Shown here: positions 17,662 to 24,849 of the stretch, piece by piece
How the letters are laid out: every line of letters begins with the position of its first letter
Position numbering within the stretch: the first letter of the stretch is position 1
Source: Bdellovibrio sp. ZAP7
GTDB taxonomy: Bacteria; Bdellovibrionota; Bdellovibrionia; Bdellovibrionales; Bdellovibrionaceae
DNA: 64,000 nucleotides
Direction of reading: 5' to 3'
NCBI RefSeq assembly: GCF_006874645.1
Contig: NZ_CP030082.1
Span: 3,906,001 to 3,970,000 of the forward strand
The notes under the pieces: model-generated
The model's database searches: none
What the model was told of the DNA's origin: nothing
What the model saw: the letters and a program-made list of their open reading frames with translations, nothing else
Made by a program: the position numbers and the translations under genes

Positions 17662-18767
17662 CACAGACCTTTATTATTGCAATTAACTGCTGCCACTTGG
17701 TCGCATCCGCCGCTGCAATTGTAGAACTTAACAATTGGAGCAGATGATGCCGGGAAGTTTACGGTAGCAGTTCGGTCCGGAATTGTGAATGCAGGAATAG
17801 TATGTGATGGCACTGTGTAGTACGAGGTCGAAGAAGAGGGGTTCGTACCTGAACCCCCACTAGATATTGCGATCGTTGTTCCCGGAATAGTTTGAGACGG
17901 AATTGTAGTACCGGGGATAGTCACAGTTTGAGAACCACCGCCTAATGACTGAGTTCCAGCGGTACAAGCTCTTGTCTTACAGGTTGTATCAGTTGTCACT
18001 CCGCCATAGCCTTCGCAAGACTGATTAGAGATCTCGTAGAAGGTCTGACATTGGGCAGTTCCTCCGCCCGTAGTTTTCATCATTTGGCCAGTGGAATTGC
18101 CACATGCTTTCGCATAAGCTTCTTGAATACTTTTACACGTCCAGAAACCATTCTCCACAACCTGCGTTTCGCCGTTTGGACAAACATAGGCGCCCGCATT
18201 GTTTCCGAAGCAATTTGAAACAGTTCCGCCCGCAGCGATTGTATTGTTCGTTATGAAAAAAACTTTTCCGATATCGACCGATTTTAAGTCAATACTCCCA
18301 GGCATCATTGTTTTGGGTTTAAACTTCGCTTTTACCGTCGCGACATACAACGTTGCTGGAGGTGTGAGTGTCGCAGTTGGAACGACCACGGGATCGAAGG
18401 CACGAACCCATTCTGTAGTCAGACCAAAGCCTGGGACATCCATACCTTCAATAATGGGGACCTTCTGTCCACCGGGTGCAGGGGTCGGCGGTTTATTACT
18501 ATCAAGATAAAAGCCAACGCGAATGGTTTGGACACCAGCTTCCCCCGTCGGTACCCCTGTTGGAGGACCAAACTGCGCCAGTCGAACGGATGTTTTACAA
18601 ACTTCAGAAGAGGATATAATAGACTGGAGAGATTGAGTGATGGCTGCTCTTTCCATTGAATTTCTGATCTGTGCGGCCTGTTTATTGGAATTAACCCCCA
18701 TCTCGGCCAATACCAAGCCAAGAATAGTAGCCAATCCAAAACCAACCAATACCTGCACTATGCTCAT
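17661..18767 (-). CDS. Pilin-like exported protein with Thr-Ile-Pro repeats and Cys-rich C-terminal half
   Basis: 368 aa; ATG 18767 has GAGGGG 6 nt upstream. The N-terminus MSIVQVLVGFGLATILGLVLAEMG is a single hydrophobic helix resembling type IV pilin-like proteins, with a possible prepilin-peptidase junction at Gly9/Phe10 but without the usual Glu at +5. After a middle domain rich in Pro and Val there are about a dozen Cys (for example NCFGNNAG, FWTCKS, QSCEGYG) and then imperfect repeats of T-I-P-x-x (TIPGTTIPSQTIPGTTIA, later HTIPAFTIPDRT) flanked by Ser/Gly/Thr-rich linkers. This low-complexity stretch is a typical O-glycosylation-prone region. It forms a two-gene unit with the GT-C-like protein. 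Function is unknown; surface filament tip or adhesin is one possibility. Confidence 0.65.
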   Translation of the reverse strand: MSIVQVLVGFGLATILGLVLAEMGVNSNKQAAQIRNSMERAAITQSLQSIISSSEVCKTSVRLAQFGPPTGVPTGEAGVQTIRVGFYLDSNKPPTPAPGGQKVPIIEGMDVPGFGLTTEWVRAFDPVVVPTATLTPPATLYVATVKAKFKPKTMMPGSIDLKSVDIGKVFFITNNTIAAGGTVSNCFGNNAGAYVCPNGETQVVENGFWTCKSIQEAYAKACGNSTGQMMKTTGGGTAQCQTFYEISNQSCEGYGGVTTDTTCKTRACTAGTQSLGGGSQTVTIPGTTIPSQTIPGTTIAISSGGSGTNPSSSTSYYTVPSHTIPAFTIPDRTATVNFPASSAPIVKFYNCSGGCDQVAAVNCNNKGL

Positions 18768-18990
18768 CGAATCCCCTCAGAACGACCTAGATAACGACTC
18801 CAAAAATTGAGCTCAGTAATTATGAGAACACTTGAAATCATTGAAGTAAATACTTAAATATTTACGTATCAGACTAAAACACAGGTTTTGTACGTCATTC
18901 GTATGATGTCTACAAAAGAGGATATTTATTGAGCGTTTCCAAGACAAGAAATCAAACAATTGGGCGTGATTATTACAAGGGAAAAATAAG

Positions 18991-19030
18991 AACAGCAGCC
19001 CCTTAAGTTAAGGCTGCTGTCGTTGAATTT
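18991..19030 (-). terminator. Rho-independent terminator after the YceI gene
   Basis: CAGCAGCC (18993-19000) pairs with GGCTGCTG (19012-19019) around an 11-nt loop. On the minus strand the stem is followed by TTCTTATTTTT, so it ends transcription from the yceI-family gene whose stop is at 19050. Confidence 0.75.
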
Positions 19031-19049
19031 TTAAGGCTAATTTGGACCT

Positions 19050-19586
19050 TTATTTGGCTTTGGCGAATTGAATATCAAGGCTGATCGTCACATCGTCACC
19101 CACCAAAACACCGCCGGCTTCAAGGGCCGCATTCCAGTTCAAACCGAAGTCTTTACGTTTGATTTTTGTTTTCGCAGACAAACCAATTTTAGTATTACCC
19201 CAAGGATCCGTGTGCTCGGCGGAAGGTCCTTCAACTTCAAGAACAACTTCTTTACTTACCCCACGAATAGTCAAGTCACCGGTAACTTTAAGTTCATCCT
19301 CGCCTACGCGTTCGACTTTTTTAGATTTAAAAGTGATCGTTGGAAATTTCTCAACGTCAAAGAAGTCAGCACTTTTCAAATGGGCATCACGTTGAGCTTC
19401 GCGAGTATTGATACTTGCGGATTCGATAGATGCCTCCACCACAGATTTGGTGATGTCTGAAGAATCAAGGGAAAGAGTTCCACTGATTTTTTCGAAGCCA
19501 CCATGAACTTTGGCGATCATCATGTGTTTGATAGAAAAGTTTGCGCTAGAGTGAGAAGGGTCGATTTGGAATTTTGCTGTAGTCAT
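19050..19586 (-). CDS. YceI-family lipid-binding-like protein
   Basis: 178 aa, a full-length YceI domain: KFQIDPSHSSANFSIKHMM at the start, GTLSLDSSD, AHLKSADFFDVEKFPTITF in the middle, and ALEAGGVLVGDDVTISLDIQ at the end. YceI proteins are eight-stranded lipocalin-like barrels that bind isoprenoid or amphiphilic molecules. Many are periplasmic, but this one begins MTTAKFQID without a signal peptide and so is predicted cytoplasmic. AGGAGG (complement near 19592-19597) precedes the ATG. It is transcribed alone, with a terminator immediately downstream. No operon partner indicates a ligand. Confidence 0.92.
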   Translation of the reverse strand: MTTAKFQIDPSHSSANFSIKHMMIAKVHGGFEKISGTLSLDSSDITKSVVEASIESASINTREAQRDAHLKSADFFDVEKFPTITFKSKKVERVGEDELKVTGDLTIRGVSKEVVLEVEGPSAEHTDPWGNTKIGLSAKTKIKRKDFGLNWNAALEAGGVLVGDDVTISLDIQFAKAK

Positions 19587-19825
19587 AGTGTCCTCCTAAA
19601 GACTTAAGTTATTTGCTACTCACTAACTATCGTCGAAAAAAGATTGTCGCGGCAGAGGACGATATCGCAAATCATTGTTGCAATTCTGTACCCCTCCCCA
19701 AAGAACACCCCCAGACTTATGTAGCCCTTGCGCACTGTATTCAGGCAAGACTGACACGTCGGTCATTTCCACAGTTAAAAAAGTAGTAAAATAAAAGCGA
19801 TACCAGACTCTGAAAGGAGAGTTTT
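19587..19825. other. Divergent intergenic region between yceI-family and DUF1440-like genes
   Basis: These 239 bp separate divergent genes and must contain both promoters. I see no ORF with a good ribosome site. TTGCGC at 19727-19732 could be a -35 for the plus gene, but no matching -10 is clear. Confidence 0.3.
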
Positions 19826-20317
19826 ATGAATGTCCTATTTAGAGGCTTTTGGGCAAGCACCATGGCAACGAGCGCGATGACCTTTACCCTGTTCGAATCA
19901 TTTAAAAGGTTAGCTCTTCGCGAAAGGAAACCCTTGCCACCCGCACAAATCACAAGATCGCTGACCGATAAGTTGCACCTGACTCATAAGACCAGTTCCG
20001 AAATTCAACAGGAAGCCACGATGATAAACCACTTTGGATACGGAGCCGTCTGCGGAATTGCCTATGCGCTACTGGCATCCAAAGTTCCAGGTAACGCCGC
20101 TTTGAAAGGCGGGCTTTTCGGACTAGGAGTCTGGGCTGCAAGTTATTACGGACTTATCCCTGCATTGAAACTACAGCCCCAAGGAAGACACATGAGCCCG
20201 CAACGAAAACTAATGATGATTGGGACACATGTAGTTTGGGGAGTCAGTTTAGCCATCGCCGAAGACACCTTGAAAAGAAAAGGCACACAAATGCTGGACG
20301 CCAGACGCCGTTACTAA
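19826..20317 (+). CDS. Small membrane protein, YagU/DUF1440-like
   Basis: 163 aa with a strong Shine-Dalgarno (AAAGGAGAG, 19816-19824 region). Three to four hydrophobic stretches are visible: the N-terminal FRGFWASTMATSAMTFTLF, YGAVCGIAYALLASKV, GGLFGLGVWAASYYGLIP, and GTHVVWGVSLAIA. The pattern, with GxxxATxxMT near the N-terminus and a conserved H-x-x-x-G-x-x-x-A at the C-terminus, resembles YagU/DUF1440-type inner-membrane proteins, which have been linked to acid tolerance in E. coli. It is followed 10 bp later by a small hydrophilic gene, and the two are likely co-transcribed. Family assignment is tentative. Confidence 0.65.
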   Translation: MNVLFRGFWASTMATSAMTFTLFESFKRLALRERKPLPPAQITRSLTDKLHLTHKTSSEIQQEATMINHFGYGAVCGIAYALLASKVPGNAALKGGLFGLGVWAASYYGLIPALKLQPQGRHMSPQRKLMMIGTHVVWGVSLAIAEDTLKRKGTQMLDARRRY

Positions 20318-20327
20318 CGGAGGAAAA

Positions 20328-20561
20328 ATGAAAAACTCACAACACCGGGAACAATTAAAAAGAAATATCCCGCAAGAATTAATAAAAGGCGAAAAACACG
20401 AAAGCCGTCCCAATCAAAATCACACACCCGACGGTCCGGCAGAGGAATACATCAACGAATCTCGAAATGACAGCAACGAACCGCCACCATTTACTACCAA
20501 ACTATTAACTCAAAAGAAGAAAGCCAGCTTCTGGGATATTTTCCGATCCCGCAAAAATTAA
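20328..20561 (+). CDS. Small hydrophilic protein of unknown function
   Basis: 77 aa, preceded by GGAGGAAAA directly upstream of ATG 20328, an excellent ribosome-binding site that argues the ORF is real. The protein is very polar (rich in Asn, Glu, Lys, Pro) and probably disordered; it ends in ASFWDIFRSRKN, a short amphipathic C-terminus that could contact membranes or a partner. It has no recognisable domain. It lies 10 bp after the DUF1440-like gene and ends at a terminator, making a two-gene transcript. Confidence 0.6.
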   Translation: MKNSQHREQLKRNIPQELIKGEKHESRPNQNHTPDGPAEEYINESRNDSNEPPPFTTKLLTQKKKASFWDIFRSRKN

Positions 20562-20562
20562 A

Positions 20563-20591
20563 AAAGCCAAACTCAAAAAGAATTTGGCTTT
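20563..20591. terminator. Bidirectional terminator
   Basis: AAAGCCAAA (20563-20571) pairs with TTTGGCTTT (20583-20591), a 9-bp stem with A-rich and T-rich flanks on both strands. It lies between the plus gene ending at 20561 and the minus gene ending at 20659, so it may serve both. Confidence 0.7.
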
Positions 20592-20619
20592 CAAATAATC
20601 GATTATACTTTTACACAAA

Positions 20620-20652
20620 GTAAGGCCGTACCTATAAGGTAAGTCCGTACCT
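20620..20652. repeat. Short direct repeat (two 14-bp copies)
   Basis: GTAAGGCCGTACCT at 20620-20633 and GTAAGTCCGTACCT at 20639-20652 differ at one base and start 19 bp apart. They lie just past the stop of the minus-strand gene at 20659. No function is evident. Confidence 0.6.
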
Positions 20653-20658
20653 TTTGAA

Positions 20659-21033
20659 CTACTTAACTTGAATTTTAAGTTTGTAGGTGGCTTTCGAGCG
20701 ACACACGCTTTCAACACCTTCGGTAGAACAAATCATCTTCCCACAATTCATTGTAAGAATGCGGTTGTCCTTATTAAGTTCCTTCAACTCTTTCTTCCAC
20801 TCAGTACAAGCCTTCTTCCAATTAGCACGAGCTTCTTTAATCAAAGTAGCCTCATCCCCTTCAACATCATCCTCACCAGAAGTAATCTCAAATTTATTCT
20901 CCGTGGACGAAGACCCCTTCTTAACAGAAATAGTAGTCTCCCCCTCCTCAGCCGGAATATCCTTAACCCCAATAGACTGAGCAAAAGAAACAGAAACCAA
21001 AAGCGAAACCAAAAGTCCCAAACCAAATTTCAT
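20659..21033 (-). CDS. Small secreted protein of unknown function
   Basis: 124 aa with a signal peptide MKFGLGLLVSLLVSVSFAQS (cleavage expected after FAQ). The mature protein is acidic in its first half (EEGETT, GEDDVEGDEAT) and then has an amphipathic helix KEARANWKKACTEWKKELKEL followed by NCGKMICSTEG and VCRSKA, giving four Cys that could form two disulfides in the periplasm. GGAGG lies upstream of the ATG. The sequence around it is G-poor on the plus strand, so spurious long ORFs appear in other frames; this one is preferred because of the signal peptide and ribosome site. No family recognised. Confidence 0.65.
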   Translation of the reverse strand: MKFGLGLLVSLLVSVSFAQSIGVKDIPAEEGETTISVKKGSSSTENKFEITSGEDDVEGDEATLIKEARANWKKACTEWKKELKELNKDNRILTMNCGKMICSTEGVESVCRSKATYKLKIQVK

Positions 21034-21185
21034 AAGATTTCCTCCAATCCCAAAATCCTACCACTCCCCCTAAACCAGAAAAGCAATAACACCCCACCCC
21101 TCCGAATCCATACAACGCACAACGTCGAAGACCAAAATCAACCATGAGGCCGGTCTATCCTCCAATTCTTACACCGAACTTCGAG

Positions 21186-21325
21186 CCATTGCGGAATTAT
21201 CCGAATGAAATCCTCTCACAAACGACCTCCGCGGGGTCTGGAAGACCCTCCCCAAAGGGGAAGCGGCAAGGGCAGGAAGCCCGGGTCGGTTGGGAGAGGA
21301 TTTCATTCGGATAATTCCGCAATGG
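21186..21325. repeat. 140-bp long inverted repeat with three internal hairpins (MITE-like or structured RNA)
   Basis: The outer arms are perfect over 32 bp: 21186-21217 (from CCATTGCGGAATTATCCG) and 21294-21325 (its exact reverse complement). Pairing continues to 21228/21283 with two mismatches and one G-T. The 54-nt apex contains three further hairpins: GGGTCT/AGACCC (21234-21239 with 21243-21248), CCCC/GGGG (21250-21253 with 21257-21260), and GGGC/GCCC (21270-21273 with 21279-21282). It lies immediately upstream of the SRP RNA gene and outside any convincing coding region. It may be a miniature inverted-repeat element or a folded transcript. No target-site duplication directly abuts the arms. 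Confidence 0.85.
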
Positions 21326-21349
21326 TACGACGAGTTATCGCATGTAACA

Positions 21350-21475
21350 GAGACCCCAGTAGGATAGACCAATCCATGGCCGGGTCCCATGCAATGGTTC
21401 CCTTGACGAATCCCGCTAGGTCCGGAAGGAAGCAACGGCACTCGAGGGGCTATGTGATATGGGGTGCTCGGCCAC
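21350..21475 (+). ncRNA. ffs: Signal recognition particle RNA (4.5S type)
   Basis: The universally conserved Ffh-binding domain is present: CCGCTAGGTCCGGAAGGAAGC (21413 onward, interrupted here for length) followed by AACGG. The terminal helix pairs CCCC at 21354-21357 with GGGG at 21461-21464, with further pairing of ATAG 21364-21367 to CTAT 21450-21453. A T-run begins at 21476. The size (about 120 nt) matches the small bacterial SRP RNA without an Alu domain. Its position directly upstream of dnaX is common in proteobacteria. The exact ends are approximate because the TSS cannot be read from sequence. Confidence 0.92.
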
Positions 21476-21504
21476 TTTTTTGTTTAAGCAGTTCGGAGAA
21501 TGTT

Positions 21505-23289
21505 TTGTCTTATCAGGTGATTGCACGCAAATGGCGTCCCCAATCTTTCACTGACGTTGTCGGACAGAATCATATTACCCAAACGCTGGCGAACGCGCTT
21601 AAAAACAACCGTCTGCCTCACGCACTTCTTTTCACAGGTCCTCGTGGTACTGGTAAAACTTCATCCGCTCGTATTTTGGCCAAAGCTTTGCGCTGTCCAA
21701 ATGCGGTGAACTTTGTTCCGTGTAACGAGTGTGACTCTTGCCGTGAGATCGCAGCCGGTAACAGCGTCGACGTTATGGAAATCGACGGAGCTTCTAACAA
21801 TGGTGTCGATTCCATTCGTGAACTTCGTGAGACCGTGGCGTTCATGCCAACCAGCGGAAAATACAAAGTTTACATCATCGACGAAGTTCACATGCTTTCG
21901 ACAAGTGCCTTCAACGCCCTTCTGAAAACTTTGGAAGAGCCGCCAGGTCACGTGATCTTCATCATGGCAACAACTGAGGTCCACAAAATCCCGCAAACGA
22001 TTTTGTCTCGTTGCCAACGTTTCGATTTCCGCAGAATCACCACTCGTCAAATCACCGAGCGCTTGAAACTGATCTGTGATCAGGAAGGCGTACAAGCTGA
22101 AGAGGAAGCTCTTTGGGTTATCGCCCGTCAAGGTGACGGTTCAATGCGTGACTCGCAAAGTTTGCTGGATCAAGTAATCACTTTCGCCAATGGTCCTTTG
22201 ACTCGCACGAATGTTGTCGAGATTTTGGGCCTTACTGATCGCGCGTTGTTGTTTGAAACACTGACGGCGTTGGTGGAGCGTAACACTCTTGATATTTTGA
22301 AAGTGATCGAGAAAATTTCCACGGCGGGCTTTGAGCCGCACTTATTCTCTCAAGACTTGTTGGAAATGATCCGCAACCTGCTTTTGGTTAAAGTCTCTGA
22401 AACTCAAGCTGCACAAATTCTGGAAATGCCTGACACTGAATTGCAGGCTTTGAATGATTTGTCTCAACGCTTGTCCGAAGAAGACATTCACATGCTCTTC
22501 GACATGGCGTTGAAAGGTGGCAGTGATATTCCGCGCGCTCAAGATCCTCGTATTGTGCTTGAGGTGATTTTGCTTCGCATGGCGTCTGCGCCGAAACTTG
22601 CGGACCTTAAAACTTTATTGGCGAATGGTCCCCAAGCTTCTCACAGCGCAGGTGGGGCCAGGCCCTACGTTCCGCCGGTAGCTCCACCCGTTCCAGGCCA
22701 CCAGCGACTGAAAGAATCCCAATCCGTTCCTGAAGTTCCGTCAGGTTTGGAAAAAATGAAGGCGACTTTCGAGCAGCCTGCAAAGAAAACTACTGATAAC
22801 AAACCAGCAACACCGGCACCTGCTCCCGTTGAGGAAGCAAAACCCGAAGCTCCAAAACTTGCTACGGGTGCGAACGCACAAGAACGTTGGATGAGTTTTG
22901 TTGAGTTGCTGCGCCAGGATGACGCTTTGTTTGCGGCAAAAATTGAAAATCTTCTGTTCGTAAAAGAAGAAGGCAAACTTTTGACCCTGGGAGTTCCGAC
23001 CAAGTTGGTGTTCCTGAAAGATCAAATGGCCGATACTCAGGTGCGTAAAAAGCTTCAAGGATTTATTGATTCGTACTGGGGCGCTGGGTATTCTTTTGAA
23101 GTATTGATGAAGGGTGATCAAACCGGCGAATCGGCTCAGGCTCTGCAACAGAAAAAAGTGCAGTTGGCTGAAGATGAAATCCGCAACAAGATCACTAACA
23201 ACCCGATGGTTAAAGCAGCCCAGGAAGCATTCCAGGGTCAGATTAAAAACATCGTAGAACTAAAGCGCGACAACGCGCCTAAAAAGTAA
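21505..23289 (+). CDS. dnaX: DNA polymerase III subunits gamma/tau
   Basis: 594 aa from TTG 21505, set by the conserved N-terminus SYQVIARKWRPQSFTDVVGQ and GGAG 6 nt upstream; the open frame continues upstream through the ffs gene but that part is not protein. Seen motifs: Walker A GPRGTGKTSSARIL, the zinc module CPNAV/CNECDSC, Walker B IIDEVHMLS, and the sensor region ILSRCQRFDFRR. After about residue 370 a Pro/Ala-rich linker (PPVAPPVPG, PATPAPAPVEEAKPEAPK) leads to a tau-like C-terminal domain. DnaX is the clamp-loader ATPase that organises the replisome. It heads an operon with ybaB, recR and mglA. No obvious frameshift slippery site for a separate gamma form was noted. Confidence 0.96.
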   Translation: MSYQVIARKWRPQSFTDVVGQNHITQTLANALKNNRLPHALLFTGPRGTGKTSSARILAKALRCPNAVNFVPCNECDSCREIAAGNSVDVMEIDGASNNGVDSIRELRETVAFMPTSGKYKVYIIDEVHMLSTSAFNALLKTLEEPPGHVIFIMATTEVHKIPQTILSRCQRFDFRRITTRQITERLKLICDQEGVQAEEEALWVIARQGDGSMRDSQSLLDQVITFANGPLTRTNVVEILGLTDRALLFETLTALVERNTLDILKVIEKISTAGFEPHLFSQDLLEMIRNLLLVKVSETQAAQILEMPDTELQALNDLSQRLSEEDIHMLFDMALKGGSDIPRAQDPRIVLEVILLRMASAPKLADLKTLLANGPQASHSAGGARPYVPPVAPPVPGHQRLKESQSVPEVPSGLEKMKATFEQPAKKTTDNKPATPAPAPVEEAKPEAPKLATGANAQERWMSFVELLRQDDALFAAKIENLLFVKEEGKLLTLGVPTKLVFLKDQMADTQVRKKLQGFIDSYWGAGYSFEVLMKGDQTGESAQALQQKKVQLAEDEIRNKITNNPMVKAAQEAFQGQIKNIVELKRDNAPKK

Positions 23290-23298
23290 GGAGAACTT

Positions 23299-23622
23299 AT
23301 GAAAGGTCTTCCAGGCGGAATGGCTGCTTTGATGAAGCAAGCTAACCAAATGCAAATGAAAATGAAAAAAGCCCAAGAGGAACTTGCTAAGGCTGAGTAC
23401 GAAGCAACTTCTGGCGGCGGCGCTGTTACAGTTAAAGTTAACGGCGACCACATGATCACTGATTTGAAAATCAGCGCAGACGTTATGAAAGACGGCGACG
23501 TTGAAATGCTTCAAGACATGATCATGACTGCAACTAACGAAGCAGTTAAAAAAGCCCGTGATATCTCTTCCAAAGAAATGGAAAAAATCACTGGCGGCAT
23601 GAACATTCCAGGAATGTTCTAG
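23299..23622 (+). CDS. YbaB/EbfC family nucleoid-associated protein
   Basis: 107 aa. It has the full YbaB pattern: a Met/Lys-rich first helix (MAALMKQANQMQMKMKKAQEEL), the ATSGGGAVTVKVNGDHMITDLKIS beta hairpin, and a C-terminal helix ending KEMEKITGGMNIPGMF. These proteins form DNA-binding tweezers-like dimers and are nearly always found between dnaX and recR, as here. The gene begins 10 bp after dnaX with AAGGAG before the ATG. Expression with dnaX and recR supports a role in DNA maintenance. Confidence 0.95.
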   Translation: MKGLPGGMAALMKQANQMQMKMKKAQEELAKAEYEATSGGGAVTVKVNGDHMITDLKISADVMKDGDVEMLQDMIMTATNEAVKKARDISSKEMEKITGGMNIPGMF

Positions 23623-23641
23623 TCAGATAAACGGAGAAACC

Positions 23642-24256
23642 TTGCTTCACATCACCGCTCTTGAAAAATTAGTCCACGAAATGAGCCGTCTGCCTGGTAT
23701 CGGGCCGAAGACCGCTCAACGCTTGGCCTATTTCATTCTTAAATCTGAGAGTGAATTTCCAGAGCGTTTAAGTGAAGCTCTTCTTCGTGTGCGCGCAGAA
23801 GTTCACGACTGCCCACAATGCTTTAACTTTACGGATGCTGATATTTGCCGTTATTGCAAAGATGCACACCGCTTGGATGAAGCTATCTGTGTGGTGGAGG
23901 AACCTTCCGATATTATGCGCATCGAATCCTCTGGCGCTTTCCGTGGCCGTTACCATGTTTTGCATGGTGCGATCTCTCCACTGGAAGGCATCGGTCCTAA
24001 AGAACTCAAAATCCATGAATTGATCGACCGAGTGGACGCAGGTTTGCGCGGTGACGGCCCCGTGATTAAGGAGATCATCCTTGCATTGGACGCAGATCTT
24101 GAAGGCGATACGACGATTTTGTACCTTGCTAAACAGTTGCAGGGTAAAGGATTGAAACTTTCTCGCATTGCCCATGGAGTTCCTATTGGCAGCGACATCG
24201 ATTTCGTAGATGATAGAACTATGGGTCGTGCCCTGCAAAATAGAGTGGAGCTGTAA
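23642..24256 (+). CDS. recR: Recombination mediator RecR
   Basis: 204 aa from TTG 23642, with GGAGA a few bases upstream. The N-terminal helix-hairpin-helix (MSRLPGIGPKTAQRLAYFIL) is followed by a zinc finger CPQCFNFTDADICRYC and the Toprim domain (ICVVEEPSDI, then LALDADLEGDTT), and a C-terminal Walker-B-like segment. RecR acts with RecF and RecO to load RecA on gapped DNA. The stop codon overlaps the start of mglA (TAATG), indicating translational coupling. Confidence 0.96.
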   Translation: MLHITALEKLVHEMSRLPGIGPKTAQRLAYFILKSESEFPERLSEALLRVRAEVHDCPQCFNFTDADICRYCKDAHRLDEAICVVEEPSDIMRIESSGAFRGRYHVLHGAISPLEGIGPKELKIHELIDRVDAGLRGDGPVIKEIILALDADLEGDTTILYLAKQLQGKGLKLSRIAHGVPIGSDIDFVDDRTMGRALQNRVEL

Positions 24257-24849
24257 TGTCCTTTATTAACTACAATGCCAAAGAGATTCACTGCAAAGTC
24301 GTGTATTACGGCCCATCATTGGGTGGTAAGACGACGAATATTCAGTGGGTTTACCAAAAAACGGCTGAGGATCAAAAATCCAAGCTGGTGGCATTGAATA
24401 CGGACATCGAGCGCACTCTGTTCTTTGACTTCCTTCCACTAAACGTGGGGGAAATCCGCGGTTTCAAAACTCGCTTCCACCTTTACACAGTTCCGGGCCA
24501 AGTTGTTTACGATGCTTCCCGTAAGCTGATCCTTAAGGGTTTGGATGGAGTTATCTTCGTCGCTGACTCTCAAATCGAGCGTATGGACGAAAACTTGGAA
24601 TCTTTGCGCAATCTTGAAACGAACCTTGAACAACAAGGTTACGACATCAAAGAAATCCCACTGATCATGCAGTACAATAAGCGCGACCTTCCGAATGTGG
24701 CGTCTTTGGCTGAGATGAGAAGCGCTTTAAACCCTTACAACGCTCCTGAAATCGAAGGCTGTGCTTCCGAAGGCCGTGGCGTGTTTGAATCTTTAAAGAC
24801 CGCTTCTAAGTCCATTATCAATGTTCTTAAGGGCGGAACGACTCTGTAG
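24256..24849 (+). CDS. mglA: MglA-type small GTPase, cell polarity/motility regulator
   Basis: 197 aa. Signature features: P-loop GPSLGGKTTN, DFLPLNVGEIRGFKTRFHLYTVPGQ including the switch II region, and NKRD as the guanine-specificity motif. MglA switches between poles to control motility in Myxococcus, and its homologue in Bdellovibrio has been reported as important for prey invasion. No MglB (roadblock GAP) gene is adjacent. It is the last gene of the dnaX-ybaB-recR operon and overlaps recR by one base. The 3' end overlaps the convergent TIGR02147 gene by 23 bp, with no hairpin terminator visible. Confidence 0.94.
   Translation: MSFINYNAKEIHCKVVYYGPSLGGKTTNIQWVYQKTAEDQKSKLVALNTDIERTLFFDFLPLNVGEIRGFKTRFHLYTVPGQVVYDASRKLILKGLDGVIFVADSQIERMDENLESLRNLETNLEQQGYDIKEIPLIMQYNKRDLPNVASLAEMRSALNPYNAPEIEGCASEGRGVFESLKTASKSIINVLKGGTTL

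Noticed and set aside
20668-21147. Plus-strand 159-aa open frame opposite the small secreted protein
   Set aside because: It arises from the G-poor composition; it has no ribosome site and a low-complexity Asn/Arg/Pro/Ser product.
21205-21504. Upstream extension of the dnaX reading frame
   Set aside because: It runs through the inverted repeat and the SRP RNA; the family N-terminus starts at the TTG at 21505.
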